Shown: piece after piece, positions 36,101 to 49,700 of the stretch
Layout of the letters: each line of letters opens with the position of its first letter
Position numbering within the stretch: position 1 is the first letter of the stretch
Source: Blasia pusilla
Lineage: Eukaryota > Marchantiophyta > Marchantiopsida > Blasiales
Assembly (NCBI GenBank): GCA_050084515.1
Contig: CM114273.1
Span: forward strand, 27,466,001 to 27,530,000
DNA: 64,000 nt
Reading direction: 5' to 3'
Translations under genes and position numbers: made by a program
The notes under the pieces: model-generated
The model's input: the letters and a program-made list of their open reading frames with translations, nothing else
Told to the model about the DNA's origin: nothing
Databases searched by the model: none

Positions 36101-36650
36101 GCATGCATCAACAACATTTTCATGCGACCCAAACATCCATCCTTGCTCATCCTCTTCTTGCTCAATATCGTTTGCGTCCTCTCCAGCCTCTCCGGCTATA
36201 TCAGTTATGTCTTCCATGCTCTCAACATCATCATAGAATGCATCAAGATCTTGGAAGATTTCATGGACCATTTGTTGCACATCAATCCCATGATCAACAC
36301 TATCACTTTCAGCATCAACCCCATCATCACGGTTATTGTCTTCAAACTCCTCGGGTGTGGTACCTGCCTCACCCGCATCTCGGGCATCGAGGTTGCCCAT
36401 TGCGTGTCCCAAAAAATTTTCATGTCTAGCCGCATTGGCAATGTTCGATGCGGACCTCCACTCTTCATCAGACGTGTCCTCATCGCCTAGAACTCTAGAA
36501 ATTCGATTTTTCTGGATGCCTTCTGTGTCTCTAAAAGTGAGTGAAAACATTCCGCAAGGCCAGTGTGCGAGACCCATTGCAAGCTACACAAGGACATCTC
36601 ATCCTTGCACTTCTAGAGTGTCCCACTAAGACTTGCTCCAGATCCTAAAG
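33173..36650 (-). pseudogene. TNP2-type CACTA transposase, degenerate
   Basis: This was the catalytic transposase of the CACTA element. In minus-strand order: a short Transposase-associated remnant (MRCPCVACNGSRTLACGMF, about 36,605); an acidic linker; an open frame 36,577-35,762 ending with the TNP2 landmark LLSSLGLNYNSIHACPDGH and a C..C knuckle (CLVCGQQRY); a broken middle (about 35,540-35,020, with NIDVWIAPLVDELKRL); the 34,493-33,879 frame with HDCHVLMQQILPVCLRG, LEIHFSPAFFDVMTHLVIHV and a DUF4218-like YTRWMFPLEHFMKVLK / YRPEANMAMGYI region; and DUF4216-like pieces (33,707-33,474 and 33,385-33,173, SEPFVFPSQVEQAFF). Stops, for example within the 35.3-kb block, and several frame changes show decay, although some breaks may be introns. 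Confidence 0.92.
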
Positions 36651-36952
36651 TTTGGAATCACGAGCTCTGATCCGTTCTGGATGTTGTAATGGTACACTCC
36701 ATGTGGATATATTCGAGCAACCTGGTATTAAGGCAAAATCAGTGAGACGGAACCCACATTGAATATAAAAAAACATGTCTTAGTACACGGTCTATGCACT
36801 ACTTTTGCAACTATCCAAACTGGTGGAATCTGTTTCTTCATCATCTGTGGTTTACCACTCACCTGTAAGCTCCTCCATGTCTCCGGAGAATTGGTTGATC
36901 CGGTATGGTTGTTTCACTGGCTTGTTTCCTATCAATTGATATGGAGTAATTT

Positions 36953-37750
36953 CTAACAAGTACCCAATTCAATGGATTCTTTGACCCAATTGTAATGAAG
37001 CACATACAGACCTTGAGATAAGACCCACAAATGAATCAATGTCTTTCCATGATGTCTACAGGCTTTGAAAAAGGATCGAAAAATCAAGTGGGTGGTATTC
37101 CTATCCACCATGTCATCCAAATGCCCACCACATTCTAGAATTTTTCTCTTCATCCATGTCAATCTTCATTGAGATATATTGGCGGGGACAAATACTACCC
37201 TCACCCGACCAAACATGGTTGGATGTGGAGTGGATAGCGGACCAGTTGGGAGTGGTTTCCCTTCCCTCACATGCTTCCAATATAATTTCTTTTCCCTTAG
37301 AACAATCACCAAGCTTGATTTACCCTGGAATAGATCATGGTCATCAGGGTCATGCAATCTTCCATCCTCGATGGACAGGGACAACCAATCTATGTGGACA
37401 TATTTAACACCCTGTTCATTCCTTTGGGAATTCAAGATGGTCCATCTGAAATTCTCCAAAACTCTTACCCAATTCCCAGAAATGCCATGTGTGGCATCAC
37501 GGAGACAATCAGTCTCTCTCCCACCCAATTTCGCAAAGTTCGTCTTAAGCCGACACCATTCATCATGGGGCAATTCAGGGAAGGCCATGATGCAAGCTAC
37601 AATCCCTACAAAAAGAGAGGTTGGCATCGTACCCGATTCGCATCCGGGTGAGGTCTCATGGCACATTAACACTTTAGAGACAGTGCCACTTGGGAGTGGG
37701 GGGAGCTCAACAATTCTCATTTTGGTACTATGTTGCCAATGGTTTTCCAT
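36953..37750 (-). pseudogene. BRCT-domain segment, probably captured by the CACTA element
   Basis: Two neighbouring minus-strand frames (37,750-37,166 and 37,162-36,953) read together as BRCT-like sequence. The clear one has GRVRVVFVPANIS, KRKILECGGHLDDMVDRNT-T-HLIF and VLHYNWVKESIELG, the usual GG..d...THLI...WV.ES pattern. A TGA at about 37,163 splits it. The upstream frame has NWVRVLENF and VKYVHIDWLSLSIEDGRL, which resembles the end of another BRCT repeat. BRCT domains bind phosphoproteins in DNA repair and are not part of TNP2. Placement directly 5' of TNP2 on the same strand suggests capture or fusion. Confidence 0.65.
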
Positions 37751-38174
37751 GATAGGCTACCTAGCTCTAAAGTTATACTTGCATGATTGGATATGGCAAT
37801 GGATGACAAATGAATACAGAATTCCACTTGCAACCAGACACATCCTAATCAAGAGTCTAATCACAAGAGTCTTTTAGAAACCACCACGATTACATTTGAT
37901 TCTTCCAAAACATGTCTAATGCATAATGTTGATACAAAACCTGATATTATATAGTTTTGCAATTATGGCCGTTAGATCAAAATTTCAAAAGATTGGAACT
38001 CTCAAAATCAGAGGGTAGGTAATGACGAATCTCTATAAAAAGTCATACCACCTACCTAGTAAGCATGTTTAGAGCCTCGACCCTCTTTATATCATAAGTG
38101 GCTACCCTGTACTCTCCACCAAAATGCCACGAAATAAGGTTCAGACACGAATCTCTCATCCGCCAACCTAAAAA

Positions 38175-38876
38175 TCAAATCCATGAAATATGATCTCTCA
38201 AAGGAGTCTGAAGTGTGGGATCAACTTTGTGCTGGTGGCAATAGAACCACCACCTATCCTCACCACATGCAGAGTGGTCATATATAATCCGATCGCATGC
38301 ATAACCCTTGCTCATAGCCTTCTTCAAGCAAGTCCAATGCCATGCAGTGGGGCACCTAGGATAATAGACCATGTCCTCCCAAAAATCCTCATCATGCTTA
38401 TGGCATTCTGGGCAATAATGCATGGGGCAAGACTCCACTCCCAGAGGCAAACAAGTAAAGCAAAAAAACCTCACACAAAAGATATCTGGGCTCTTTCTCA
38501 CACGAACCCCAGAATCCTCGTTCTCTGCAAAACTCCCCTCCAGACCACACTTGGCACACCTAGCGATTAGCTTCACACAATCCTAGCACAACCAGCTCCC
38601 CTCGTGATTTGGTGGGAGGTTGACCCCTAGACAAGAGTTCTCTATAGCCCCCGCTGATTTTGCAGTTGCGTGGAAGTGTCTGGCACAAGGCTTGTTGCAA
38701 ACAACCTGGTCTTCCCAATCATCACACATTGCACAAATGTGAGTAGCCTTCTGGAGAACGTGGAGTGCACTATATGGCGCATAAGTGCTCATCTCGGGGG
38801 TTTTCTTGGCCTGGTATTTCGGGCGCGCCATCCTTGTACGTTGGTTACTCCTACATTTTTGCACAAAAGACAATAA
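38175..38876 (-). pseudogene. PHD-like zinc-finger segment, probably captured by the CACTA element
   Basis: Two consecutive minus-strand frames (38,873-38,583 and 38,576-38,175) separated by one stop. The first has ICAMCDDWEDQVVCNKPCAR-HFHA, then CLGVNLP. The second has RCAKCGLEG, FFCFTCL, CPMHYCPECHKHDED and YYPRCPTAWHWTCLKK. The spacing of CxxC, CxxxC-xxxFH and later CxxC/W-HxxC is that of paired PHD fingers of the kind found in EDM2/NSD-like chromatin proteins, which read histone tails. Downstream on the same strand are the BRCT frames, so PHD-PHD-BRCT may have been one gene. I cannot name it. Confidence 0.65.
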
Positions 38877-38899
38877 GATTAATATTAGGTGTAGAAATT

Positions 38900-41518
<2,619 letters not shown>

Positions 41519-41975
41519 ACCTGCGCTCAGTCTTCTGCTAGAGGTTCTACATGGAAATATCATCAATTTGCCTATGCCGCGCACTCAAGATCACATCAGT
41601 ACAAATCAAACAACAAAAGAGGAGGAAACACTTGACTTCAGTCGGGCCGTCGCAAGTTGGAAAAGAGAGGGGGAAAAGCGGACGCTTCAAGGCGGGATAG
41701 TGAGAGAGGGTGAAACACGGACTGCAACACAGTCCGCGGGGTCTGAAATATTAGGGTTAAGATTAAACCCGACGCCCCTAGGGATGTAGGGTTTAATTTC
41801 TTTCCTTAGTTTCCTAATTAGTGAAAGCGGCCCCTAGTGGCAAATAAGTATCTAATTGTTACTCCTCTATCGTGTGAATAATTCTTGAGTCACTTCTCTT
41901 ATTTTGGAGTAACAAAGAGTAATTAAATTGACTCTAAGTAACACGAGTCACACCCATGTGGGTTTAAAACTATCC

Positions 41976-41989
41976 CTTTTCTACTAGTG
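41976..41989 (-). repeat. CACTA right terminal inverted repeat
   Basis: CTTTTCTACTAGTG, the inverted partner of 14,344-14,357. It is followed by the TCT duplication. Confidence 0.93.
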
Positions 41990-43250
41990 TCTCATGGTCC
42001 TCGTCCAAAAGAGAGTAAGAAATTTTTAGGGTTTTGCTCACAACTTCATTTTGCCTAAAACTTGGTAAGAGTGCTAAGGCCACCTTGGGGACCATTTTGG
42101 AAAAATTTCAGCTCAAGATGAGAAAGTTGGACAAGATGAAAAATATGAAAAGCTTATTTTGGTAAAAGCTCTAATGGTTCGGGTCCAAAAAGGAGTTAGA
42201 CATTTTCGAGTTTTTTCTCACAACTTAATTTTTTCCTGAAACTTAGCAAGAGTCCTAGATGCACCTTGGGGACCATGTTGACCAAATTTCAGCTCAAGAT
42301 GACAAATTTGGACAAGATGAAAAATGAAAAAGCCTTGTTTTAGTAGAAGGTCTAATGGTTCGGGTCCAAAAAAGAGTTAGAAATTTTTAGGGTTTTGCTC
42401 ACAACTTCATTTTGACTTGGTAAGAGTGCTAGAGCCAATTTGGCAACCATGTTGGCCAAATTACAGCTCAAGATGAAAAATGAAAAAACCTAATTTTGGT
42501 AGAAGGTCTGATGGTTCGGGTCCAAAGAGGAGTTATACATTTTTGAGTTTTTTCTCACAACTTCATTTTTCCTAAAACTTGGAAAGAGTCCTAGATGCAA
42601 CTTGGGGACCATGTTGGCCAAATTGCAGCTCAAGATGACAAAGTTGGACAAGATGGAAAATGACAAAACCTTATTTTTGTAGAAGGTCTGATGGTTAGGG
42701 TCCAAAAAGGAGTAAGCAATTTTTGAGCATTTTCTCACAACTCCATATTCTGTGATACTTGGCAAGAGTGCTAGATGCATCTTGAAGACCGTGTTGGCCA
42801 AATTTCAACTGAAGATGACAAAGTTGGACAAGATGAAAAATGAAAAAATCTTATTTGGATAGAAGGTTTGATGGTTGGAGTCCAAAAAGGAGTTAGAACT
42901 TTTTGAGGTTTTGCTCACAACTTCATTTTGCCTGGGGAACCATGTTGGCCAAATTGCAGCTCAAGATGACAAAGTTGGAAAAGATGAAAAATGAAAAAAC
43001 CTTGTTTTGATAGAAGGTTTGATGGTTCGGGTCCAAAAAGGACTTGCCAAATTTTGAGCTTGTGGTCCCAACTCCATTTTGCTTTAAACTTGGCAAGAGT
43101 GTTAGATGCACCTTAGAGATAACGTGGGCTAAATTTTAGCTCACGATGGAAATGTTGGACAAGATGTCTGGTTAAAGACCTTTTTTCTTTCATTCAAGGT
43201 TCTTTCCTACAGGTCCAAAAGGTCATTTTAAACTTAATTTGGGATGAGAC
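41990..43250 (+). repeat. Tandem array of about 178-bp units, right part
   Basis: Continuation of the array at 12,735-14,343, about seven units with GTCCAAAA landmarks near 42,003, 42,181, 42,361, 42,519, 42,698, 42,879, 43,037 and 43,214. Some units carry deletions (for example near 42,415 and 42,930). The first unit begins exactly where the left part was cut. Confidence 0.9.
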
Positions 43251-43757
43251 TTTGCTAGAGTGATAGACGTTACTTGGGGACCATATGCACTATTCTATAG
43301 AATTTTAGAAGAGTTATGACATTTCACTCTTGTAAGTAATTACACCCTTGCAATCAAATGTAAATGATATCCTACTCCCTAGAGTAAATTCATCCTTCCA
43401 TAAAATTCAAACCAAATCTATTCATTCTCCATTTAAATCCAATTTCCCTTTCCATTATATATGAATCAAGGCACCTCTCAATTTATTTATCTAAAATTTT
43501 CAAATCTATAAAAATTTAGTAATATTTTTATTCACCTATTATAGTATTAAATAAAAAATGAATTAATAAGAAAATTTGGTTTTCCATTCCACCCAAGTCC
43601 CTTTCAAATTCTACACCATGCAATATTGGTCAGAGGGATAAAATTTTGGAAAAAAATTCATCCCTTTTCCAACCCCCATCTTCCAATAAATAAAAGAAAA
43701 TCACCTCTCCGAACAGCACCAAATGAGCTAAACTAGTGTGTACATTGGCGTAGTTAA
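43251..43757. other. AT-rich sequence, nothing recognised
   Basis: It lies between the tandem array and the 5S-like segment. No coding or RNA signal is supported. Confidence 0.5.
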
Positions 43758-43809
43758 GAACTCAGCAGTTAAGCATCTTCCAGGCATAATAGCCCAAAGA
43801 TGGGTGACC
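43758..43809 (+). pseudogene. 5S rRNA-like fragment (3' half, internal promoter region)
   Basis: GAACTCAGCAGTTAAGC followed after a variable middle by AGATGGGTGACC matches the conserved AACTCCGCAGTTAAGC and GATGGGTGACC blocks of plant 5S rRNA, including the internal control region. The 5' half is missing and the spacing is altered. It may be a decayed 5S gene, or come from a 5S-derived SINE or a Cassandra-type LTR element, which carries 5S sequence in its LTRs. It is not a functional gene. Confidence 0.6.
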
Positions 43810-45082
43810 AGTTATGCAACACTCAAATCACAAATCCTCCAAAAACTGCCTCACGCCCAACCAAGCAAGCTTGCTTACTTGCTCCTTGCTCCTTACTCTG
43901 CCTCTCACCCCCACTCGCCCCGAGCTACCACGAGTTGCCTCGAAGACTCAAAACGTCAAGAAATGCTCGAGACATGCCCCGTTCGCCATGCTTTGCCATG
44001 GAGAGAGGCCCAACCAGGGCGCCCCCAATGGGATAGGCATCTCCAACAATGAACGAGTCACCAACCAACCAGCCTCTCCGATCCGCTGTCCACCATAGCT
44101 ACACCTTGAGCTAGTCCGCAAAATTTTGATCAGCAATTACTCCACAAATTCTCGACCAAAATTGAATCTGTTTCAACCAGAATTCAATTAACCACCATAG
44201 CTATCTCTCCACAAAAAATTAGCTACAACCAAGATGTGTACTCCGAGCTAAAAATCAGACAAAATTGCTGTCCATACACCTCCAGAATCGCAAATCCGAC
44301 AGCGCTCCCGCCCAGTTTCATGCACGCAGAAATTCGCAACGCTCCACACACTCAAGCAGATAGTTTCACATGAGATCATAATAAAACTAGCAACAGGAAC
44401 CTCTCACCCGATCTGGATGAACTTCAACAGAGCTTCCGCACTCCAAGCTCTCCACATCAAAAAACCGTCGAACACGAACCAGAATCTTCAATCCTTGATA
44501 ACTTCCAACTCCCTTGACGAAATACGGCGATCTAAAGCACGTTGGAAAGCTCTCAGCAAGGCGCTTCTTTCCTTACCAACCACGCATCAGATTGCTACCT
44601 CCAACATAGGCCACAAGCCACGAACATCCACGGCTGAGTACACAATCGGCCCTAACCAGATCCTACTGATCCACAATCGAAGCTACCATCGATCTACTGC
44701 AGTTCTTTGAGTGAAATTCGTGAAAGGCCTACTTTCATAAAACACGTATAGAATCATATACAATCGAGCCAAACCCACTCCAGGATGGGAGAATCTAGAT
44801 CGAAGCTTGCGGGAAATACCATAGCCAAGAGCTCTACTCACTACCAAGGCTAAATCCCAACGCAACAGGCTCAACTCAAAGAACTGACTCTTCTTTGGGT
44901 GCACTCCACACTATATCCTCCAACCTAAGAGCGGGCCCTACTGGGAAAGTCACCCCCAACTGAGTAACCCCCAACCCTATGTATGAAACCGCATCTCTAC
45001 CTAGCCACTACGGTCCTACATAAGGTATGGTCTCTATTAGCACACTATACTCTACGACATAATCCGTATGCTCATGACATGG
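43810..45082. other. Unassigned sequence between the 5S-like fragment and the copia element
   Basis: C-rich on the plus strand with several open frames (for example 44,417-44,710) but no domain. It could be the body of the element carrying the 5S-like piece. I did not find the 5' LTR of the copia element here. Confidence 0.4.
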
Positions 45083-48000
45083 TGGATATCAAGCATATGG
45101 AGGAAGAGGCACTCAATATAATTTCACTTAATCAACTACGAACTAGTACTAGACACAATCACAAGGTGGTGATGGTGGAAACCGTTGGGGTCAAGATCAA
45201 AACAAAGGGTCCATGGATCTTGCAATTACTATGGGATAAAGGGTCACTATGCAAAAAAAAATTTCAAGAAGAAGGCAGATATGAAAATAGGAGCCTTAAA
45301 ATAATAAAATTATGTGGAGCAACAACACCAAGGGCAGTACCAAGAACAACAACATTCACAAACGAAGTATCTTTTGGTCATGACTCATCATATGGGAGCA
45401 ATGGTCAAGAAAGACTTGACACAAGATTGATACATTAACTCTCGTGCATCAAATCACGTAACCTCACAAGCTAAATGGTTCAGTAGTCTGGAGCCAGTGA
45501 AAGATCCAGCAATTGTGCTCACAGGAGATGACACTCAATATCATAGCACGCATATTAGTAAAGTTCCAATGGGATCTAATGGTCTTTGTGCTCTTGGAAA
45601 TGTTCTCTATGTTCCAATCATTACAAGAAATTTGATCTATGTAGGACAGATAATAGAACAAGTTTATCAAGTGAAGTTTAACATAGATGGTTGTTTCATT
45701 GAAATAATGGATGACCAAACTACGATAGCCAAAGGAACTAGATCTGGGAGAATGTTCAAATTAGATGTTTCTATGCTAGAGATTCAAACATCAATGTATG
45801 GTCAAATCGGCCAACAAGTCACAGATTTAAATGTGTGGTATAAGAGATTTGGACATATGAATCTTCAAAGATTACAGAGTCTTTCATCATCTAATATAGT
45901 AATAGACTTCCTAAATTAGCGAGTCCTGTTATGTTAGAGATATGTTTTGCTTGCCAATTTGGAAAACAAGCTAGATGTTCTTTTCCAAAGCAAGATAGAA
46001 GAGCATCCTAGATATTGGAGTTGATCCGCAGTGATTTGTGGACAGCATCACAATATTGCGTTAGTGGATGCTAGTATTTTTTTCATTTATTGATGACTTC
46101 TCTAGGTATATATAGGTATATTTTCTGAAAGCCAAGTCAGAGATATTCTCAGTGTTCCAAACATTCAGACTTCTAGTAGAGAAGTAGACTAGAGATCACA
46201 TTCTGAAATTAGGTTGTGATGGAGGAGGAGAGTATCTTTCAACAGATTTTGATGACTATTTACGTCTGAATGACATCCAACTTCAAGTGATTTGCCCTTA
46301 TACTCCACAACAAAATGGAGTGGCTGAGATGAAGAATCGACATATTGCCAAAGCGGCACGAGCTATGTTGAATGAGAAGAACATGCCTAAGGTGTATTGG
46401 GCAGAGACTGTAGCATGTGCAATCTTCTTAATCAACTGAACTCCAACAACAAGAGTTCATGATAAGACTCCATTCAAAGTCTTCACAAGAAGTAAACCTG
46501 ATTTTTCCTTCCTAAAAGTATTTGGTTGTATTTGTTATGCTCATGTTTCTTCTAAAAGACGTCAGAAATTAGATCCTAAATATGAAGGTTGTATATTCAT
46601 TGGCTACGCTGATGGAACTAAGGGATATAAGTGCTACATTCCATCCTTTAGGCAGCTTATTTTTAGTCACGATGTTATCTTTGATGAGCTCAAGTCATGG
46701 TATGCTCCATCTGAGCCTATTCCACCTCCAAATTCGTCTGTTGAGGGGGAGAATATGACTGTAAGCCAACATATATTGCTTTCAAATTCCCCAAGTACTA
46801 GTGTAGGATTAGGAGAGGTCCTAGATTCATCACTTAAATCTGTGAGTCCATGGACGAGAATAGTACGTATTCATTCTGTTGACACTAGTCGGAGCTCGAG
46901 TGAGGTGTTAGAGGCATTTATCTCTGAACAAAAACTTTGTAGATCAAGTAGAGTTACACATCCAATTCATAAATTCATAAATGAAAGTTTCCTTGTGACA
47001 CATCATGCATATATGATGACTATCCTTCAAGAACAAGAGCTGGGTTGTTTTGAAGAAGTTGCAAGTAAAGTTGAATGGATCAAAGTTGTGGAGGAGGAGC
47101 TTACTGCATTAAGACATCAACAGACATGGGAGTTGGTTGATATACCTTTTGGTAAGGAAGCTATTGGTTGCAAATAGGTTTACAAAATCAAGCGCAATCA
47201 AGATGGTACAATTAACATATACAAAGCAAGATTGGTGGCTAAGGGCTATGCACAACAATATGGCATCGATTATGAGGAAATATTTAGCCCTATTGCAAAG
47301 TTGGCGACTACGAGAACAATGGTTGCAGTTGTAGTAAGTAAGAAGTGGAGATTACATCAAATGGACGTCAAGAATGCCTTCTTGAATGGAGATCTATATG
47401 AGGAGGTATATATGACTCAACCACCTAGATACAAGCATCCCAAATTTCCATTTTGCATATATAGGTTGAAGAAAGCTCCATATGGCTCAAACAAGCTCCA
47501 AGAGCTTGGTATGGCAAGAATACATACGTCCTACAAGAGTTTGGTTTTAGGGTATGTGATTCTGACTCCTCGTTATATGTCTTGAGAGAACAAGATCATA
47601 CGGTTATCATTGTGTTGTATGTTGACGATCTCTTGATTACTGGGAGTAGTTAGGAAATGGTACAACAAGTTAAGTTGAAGTTACAAGGAGAATTTGATAT
47701 GAAGGACTTGGGAGAACTTAAGTACTTCCTTGGTGTTGAATTTATCGAGGTTGGAGAGAGTATGTGGTTACTGCAATGACAATATGCTCTTCATGTGCTT
47801 TCAAAATATGGTATGACGGCTTGTAAGCCAATCTCTATAGCGTTGGACCAGAGTGTGAAGCTAAGAGTGGATGAAGGAGAGCTGTTTGCAGAGATTCAAA
47901 GAAGCAACCTACAATTACTTTATCTTCAACAGAGGGTGAGTACAGAGGAGCAACCAATGTAGCATATGAGGCGGTGTGTCTTCATTGATTACTTGTTGAG

Positions 48001-48289
48001 ATTGGTGTTAGTAACTTAGGACCTAGTGTAATATATGCAGACAATATTAGTAGCATCAAGCTTGCTAATAACCTTGTGTTTCATGCTCGTACAAAACATG
48101 TTGAGGTGCACTATCATTTTATTAGAGAGAAAGTGCTTGCCAGAGAAATTGATCTTGCGTATATAGGAACAAATCAACAAATTGTTGACATCTTTACAAA
48201 GGCATTGTCTAGAGATTTAGGGTCATTGTTTAGATGTTTAGAAATTATTTAGGAATTAGAGATATCGATATAAGCTTGAGGGGGAGTAT
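45083..48289 (+). pseudogene. Ty1/copia gag-pol, degenerate
   Basis: The polyprotein order is that of copia: gag zinc-knuckle remnant (about 45,218-45,290, IKGHYAKK, two Cys lost); protease region (SRASNHVT, the catalytic D-S-G altered); pre-integrase domain in the 45,497-45,919 frame (LNVWYKRFGHMNLQRL); integrase (46,050-46,440: FIDDFSRY, DGGGEY, PYTPQQNGVAEMKNR); reverse transcriptase (46,755-47,700: KARLVAKGYAQQYGIDYEEI, MDVKNAFLNGDL, YVDDLLITGS); and an RNase H remnant with an internal deletion near 47,900 (TLSSTEGEYRGA, YADNISSIKLANN). More than ten stops or frameshifts make it inactive. The order integrase before RT separates it from gypsy. Confidence 0.93.
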
Positions 48290-48630
48290 TGAAGATTGAG
48301 TTACAATCAAACTCATGAAACACATGAACTGCTACATTTGGTACTCACACGAAGTAGGGAAGCTTAATCTTGGTTGGTTAGTTAAGCGTAATTATCTTAA
48401 CTAGGGTTAGTTAATCATAGTTAGTCTAACTCGAGACTATGGTTAAGGTTAGGGTTAGGGTTACTTGTACATACCCTATATAATTGAGAAGAAGACCATC
48501 CTCCACTCATTCTCTCATTGCAAATTTTGTTCTCCATGGCGGTGTGTGAGTGTGAGAGTCATTTCCCACCATTTATGCTTCTGTAGCAGTTTTCCATAGG
48601 AGGGAGGGGAAAATCACATGCACTCATGCA
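48277..48630 (+). repeat. copia polypurine tract and 3' LTR (partial)
   Basis: The tract TTGAGGGGGAGT is followed by an LTR start at about 48,290 (TGAAGATTGAG). Inside are GGTTAGGGTTAGGGTT and a TATA box at about 48,476 (CCCTATATAATTG). The 3' border is unclear because a fragment of the MULE-borne gene begins at about 48,635. No matching 5' LTR is seen upstream. Confidence 0.65.
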
Positions 48631-48634
48631 AACC

Positions 48635-48990
48635 TTGATGGAGCTGTGTTTGAGGCCATGTGATTTGGTGCTCTATTTGGTGGGTCTTTTGGGGGCATGT
48701 GTTAGATATGCTTGGCAGAGTGGCCAAAACATTCTCTGCCTTGAGTCTCGGAACACCTTGTTTGCACTTTTCCGGGAGGCAAAGTCTGACTACTAGAGGG
48801 TGATGGGCGTTTACAAGTCACCTGCATGTATAAATCAACGTGCATTGGAGCCACTCGTTGTGACACCATCCTCACTACCAATGATCCCAAACATCTGAAG
48901 GGCAAGACACCGATGTTTCTGGAGGAGCTGTCGAATAATGACGAGTGAGTGTAGGTGCCTTGGATTTGAAGCGTTTTGGAGTTGACATGT
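48635..48990 (+). pseudogene. Third copy (fragment) of the MULE-borne methyltransferase-like gene
   Basis: Aligns to 30,065-30,420 of copy A: CCTTGATGGAGCTGTG, TGATTTGGTG..TTGGTGGG, GGCAGAGTGGCCAAAACATT, ACACCATCCTCACTACCA and AATGACGAGTGAG. It keeps AWQSGQNILCLESR in frame with the motif I region, where copy A has a 1-bp frameshift and copy B a TGA. It carries its own stops and is more diverged than A and B are from each other. Only the last exon and the start of the 3' tail are present. Confidence 0.8.
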
Positions 48991-49029
48991 GCTTGTGCCC
49001 ATTGAAGGAGCAAATATTGATGTCGATGG

Positions 49030-49310
49030 GTTTATGTTTGCGCTTCTGCTAAGCTCCAGTACTTCCCGTGCTTCGCGCTTCTATGAAGCTTTAGTACAGG
49101 AGCTCTCGCGCTTCGCGCTTCTGCGAAGCTCCAATACTCTCGTGCTTTGCGCTTCTGCGAAGCTTCAGTATAGGAGCTCTCGCGCTTTGGGCTTCTGCAA
49201 AGCTCCAGTACTCTCGTGCTTTGCGCTTCCGCGAAGCTCTTGTACTCTCGTGCTTCGCGCTTTTGCAAAGCTCCAGTACTCTCACGCTTTGCGCTTTTAC
49301 AAAGCTCTAG
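49030..49310. repeat. Tandem repeat, about 34-37 bp, GCGCTTCTGCGAAGC core
   Basis: Seven to eight units of GCTCCAGTACTCTCGTGCTT then TGCGCTTCTGCGAA, with variants. The core is a near-palindrome (CGCTTC..GAAGC). It lies just past the 3' end of the gypsy remnant. Frames through it encode repetitive RSAKHES or CASAKL sequences, which are artefacts. Confidence 0.88.
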
Positions 49311-49336
49311 GCAGTCGCTCAACCCCCTTCCCTCCG

Positions 49337-49700
49337 GTTTAGTCCGGATAGGGTGGCGGCTCATGATATCGCCAAACATGCATCCCATTGATGCGAGTCG
49401 GGAGCGCTTCGCCTTGTAAGGTTCCCAACTGTAGTGATCCGTTTTCATATATGGCCAATACTTGGTAGGGTCCCATCTAGTTCAATTTTAACTTTCCGGG
49501 GAACTTTATCCGACGGTTATCATACAACAGCACCAGGTCCCCGGCGCTTATAGATTGCGTCCGGAGATGTCGATCGTAACGTTGTTTGCATTCGTCTTGT
49601 ACATGCTTTGTCTGGCGTAGAGCCAAGGTGCGGGCTTCCTCCAACGCGACTAAGGTCTCATTTCTTCCCTAGGAAACCTTGGCGGCCCCCTCCGTTCTCG
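49337..49700 (-). pseudogene. Ty3/gypsy integrase C-terminal fragment
   Basis: The minus strand reads LRQTKHVQDECKQRYDRHLR, SAGDLVLLYDNRRIKFPGKL, MGPYQVLAIYENGSLQL and WRYHEPPPYPD, then a stop. This is the GPY/F end of a Ty3/gypsy integrase. A TAG lies just before MGPYQV. The remainder of pol is missing. Confidence 0.85.

Noticed and set aside
43758-43809. Functional 5S rRNA gene
   Set aside because: Only the 3' half is recognisable and its internal spacing is altered.
49032-49448. A 138-codon minus-strand protein with repeated KSAKRES units
   Set aside because: It comes from the 34-37-bp tandem repeat; only the first part (YSWEPYKAKRSRL) overlaps real gypsy sequence, in another frame.
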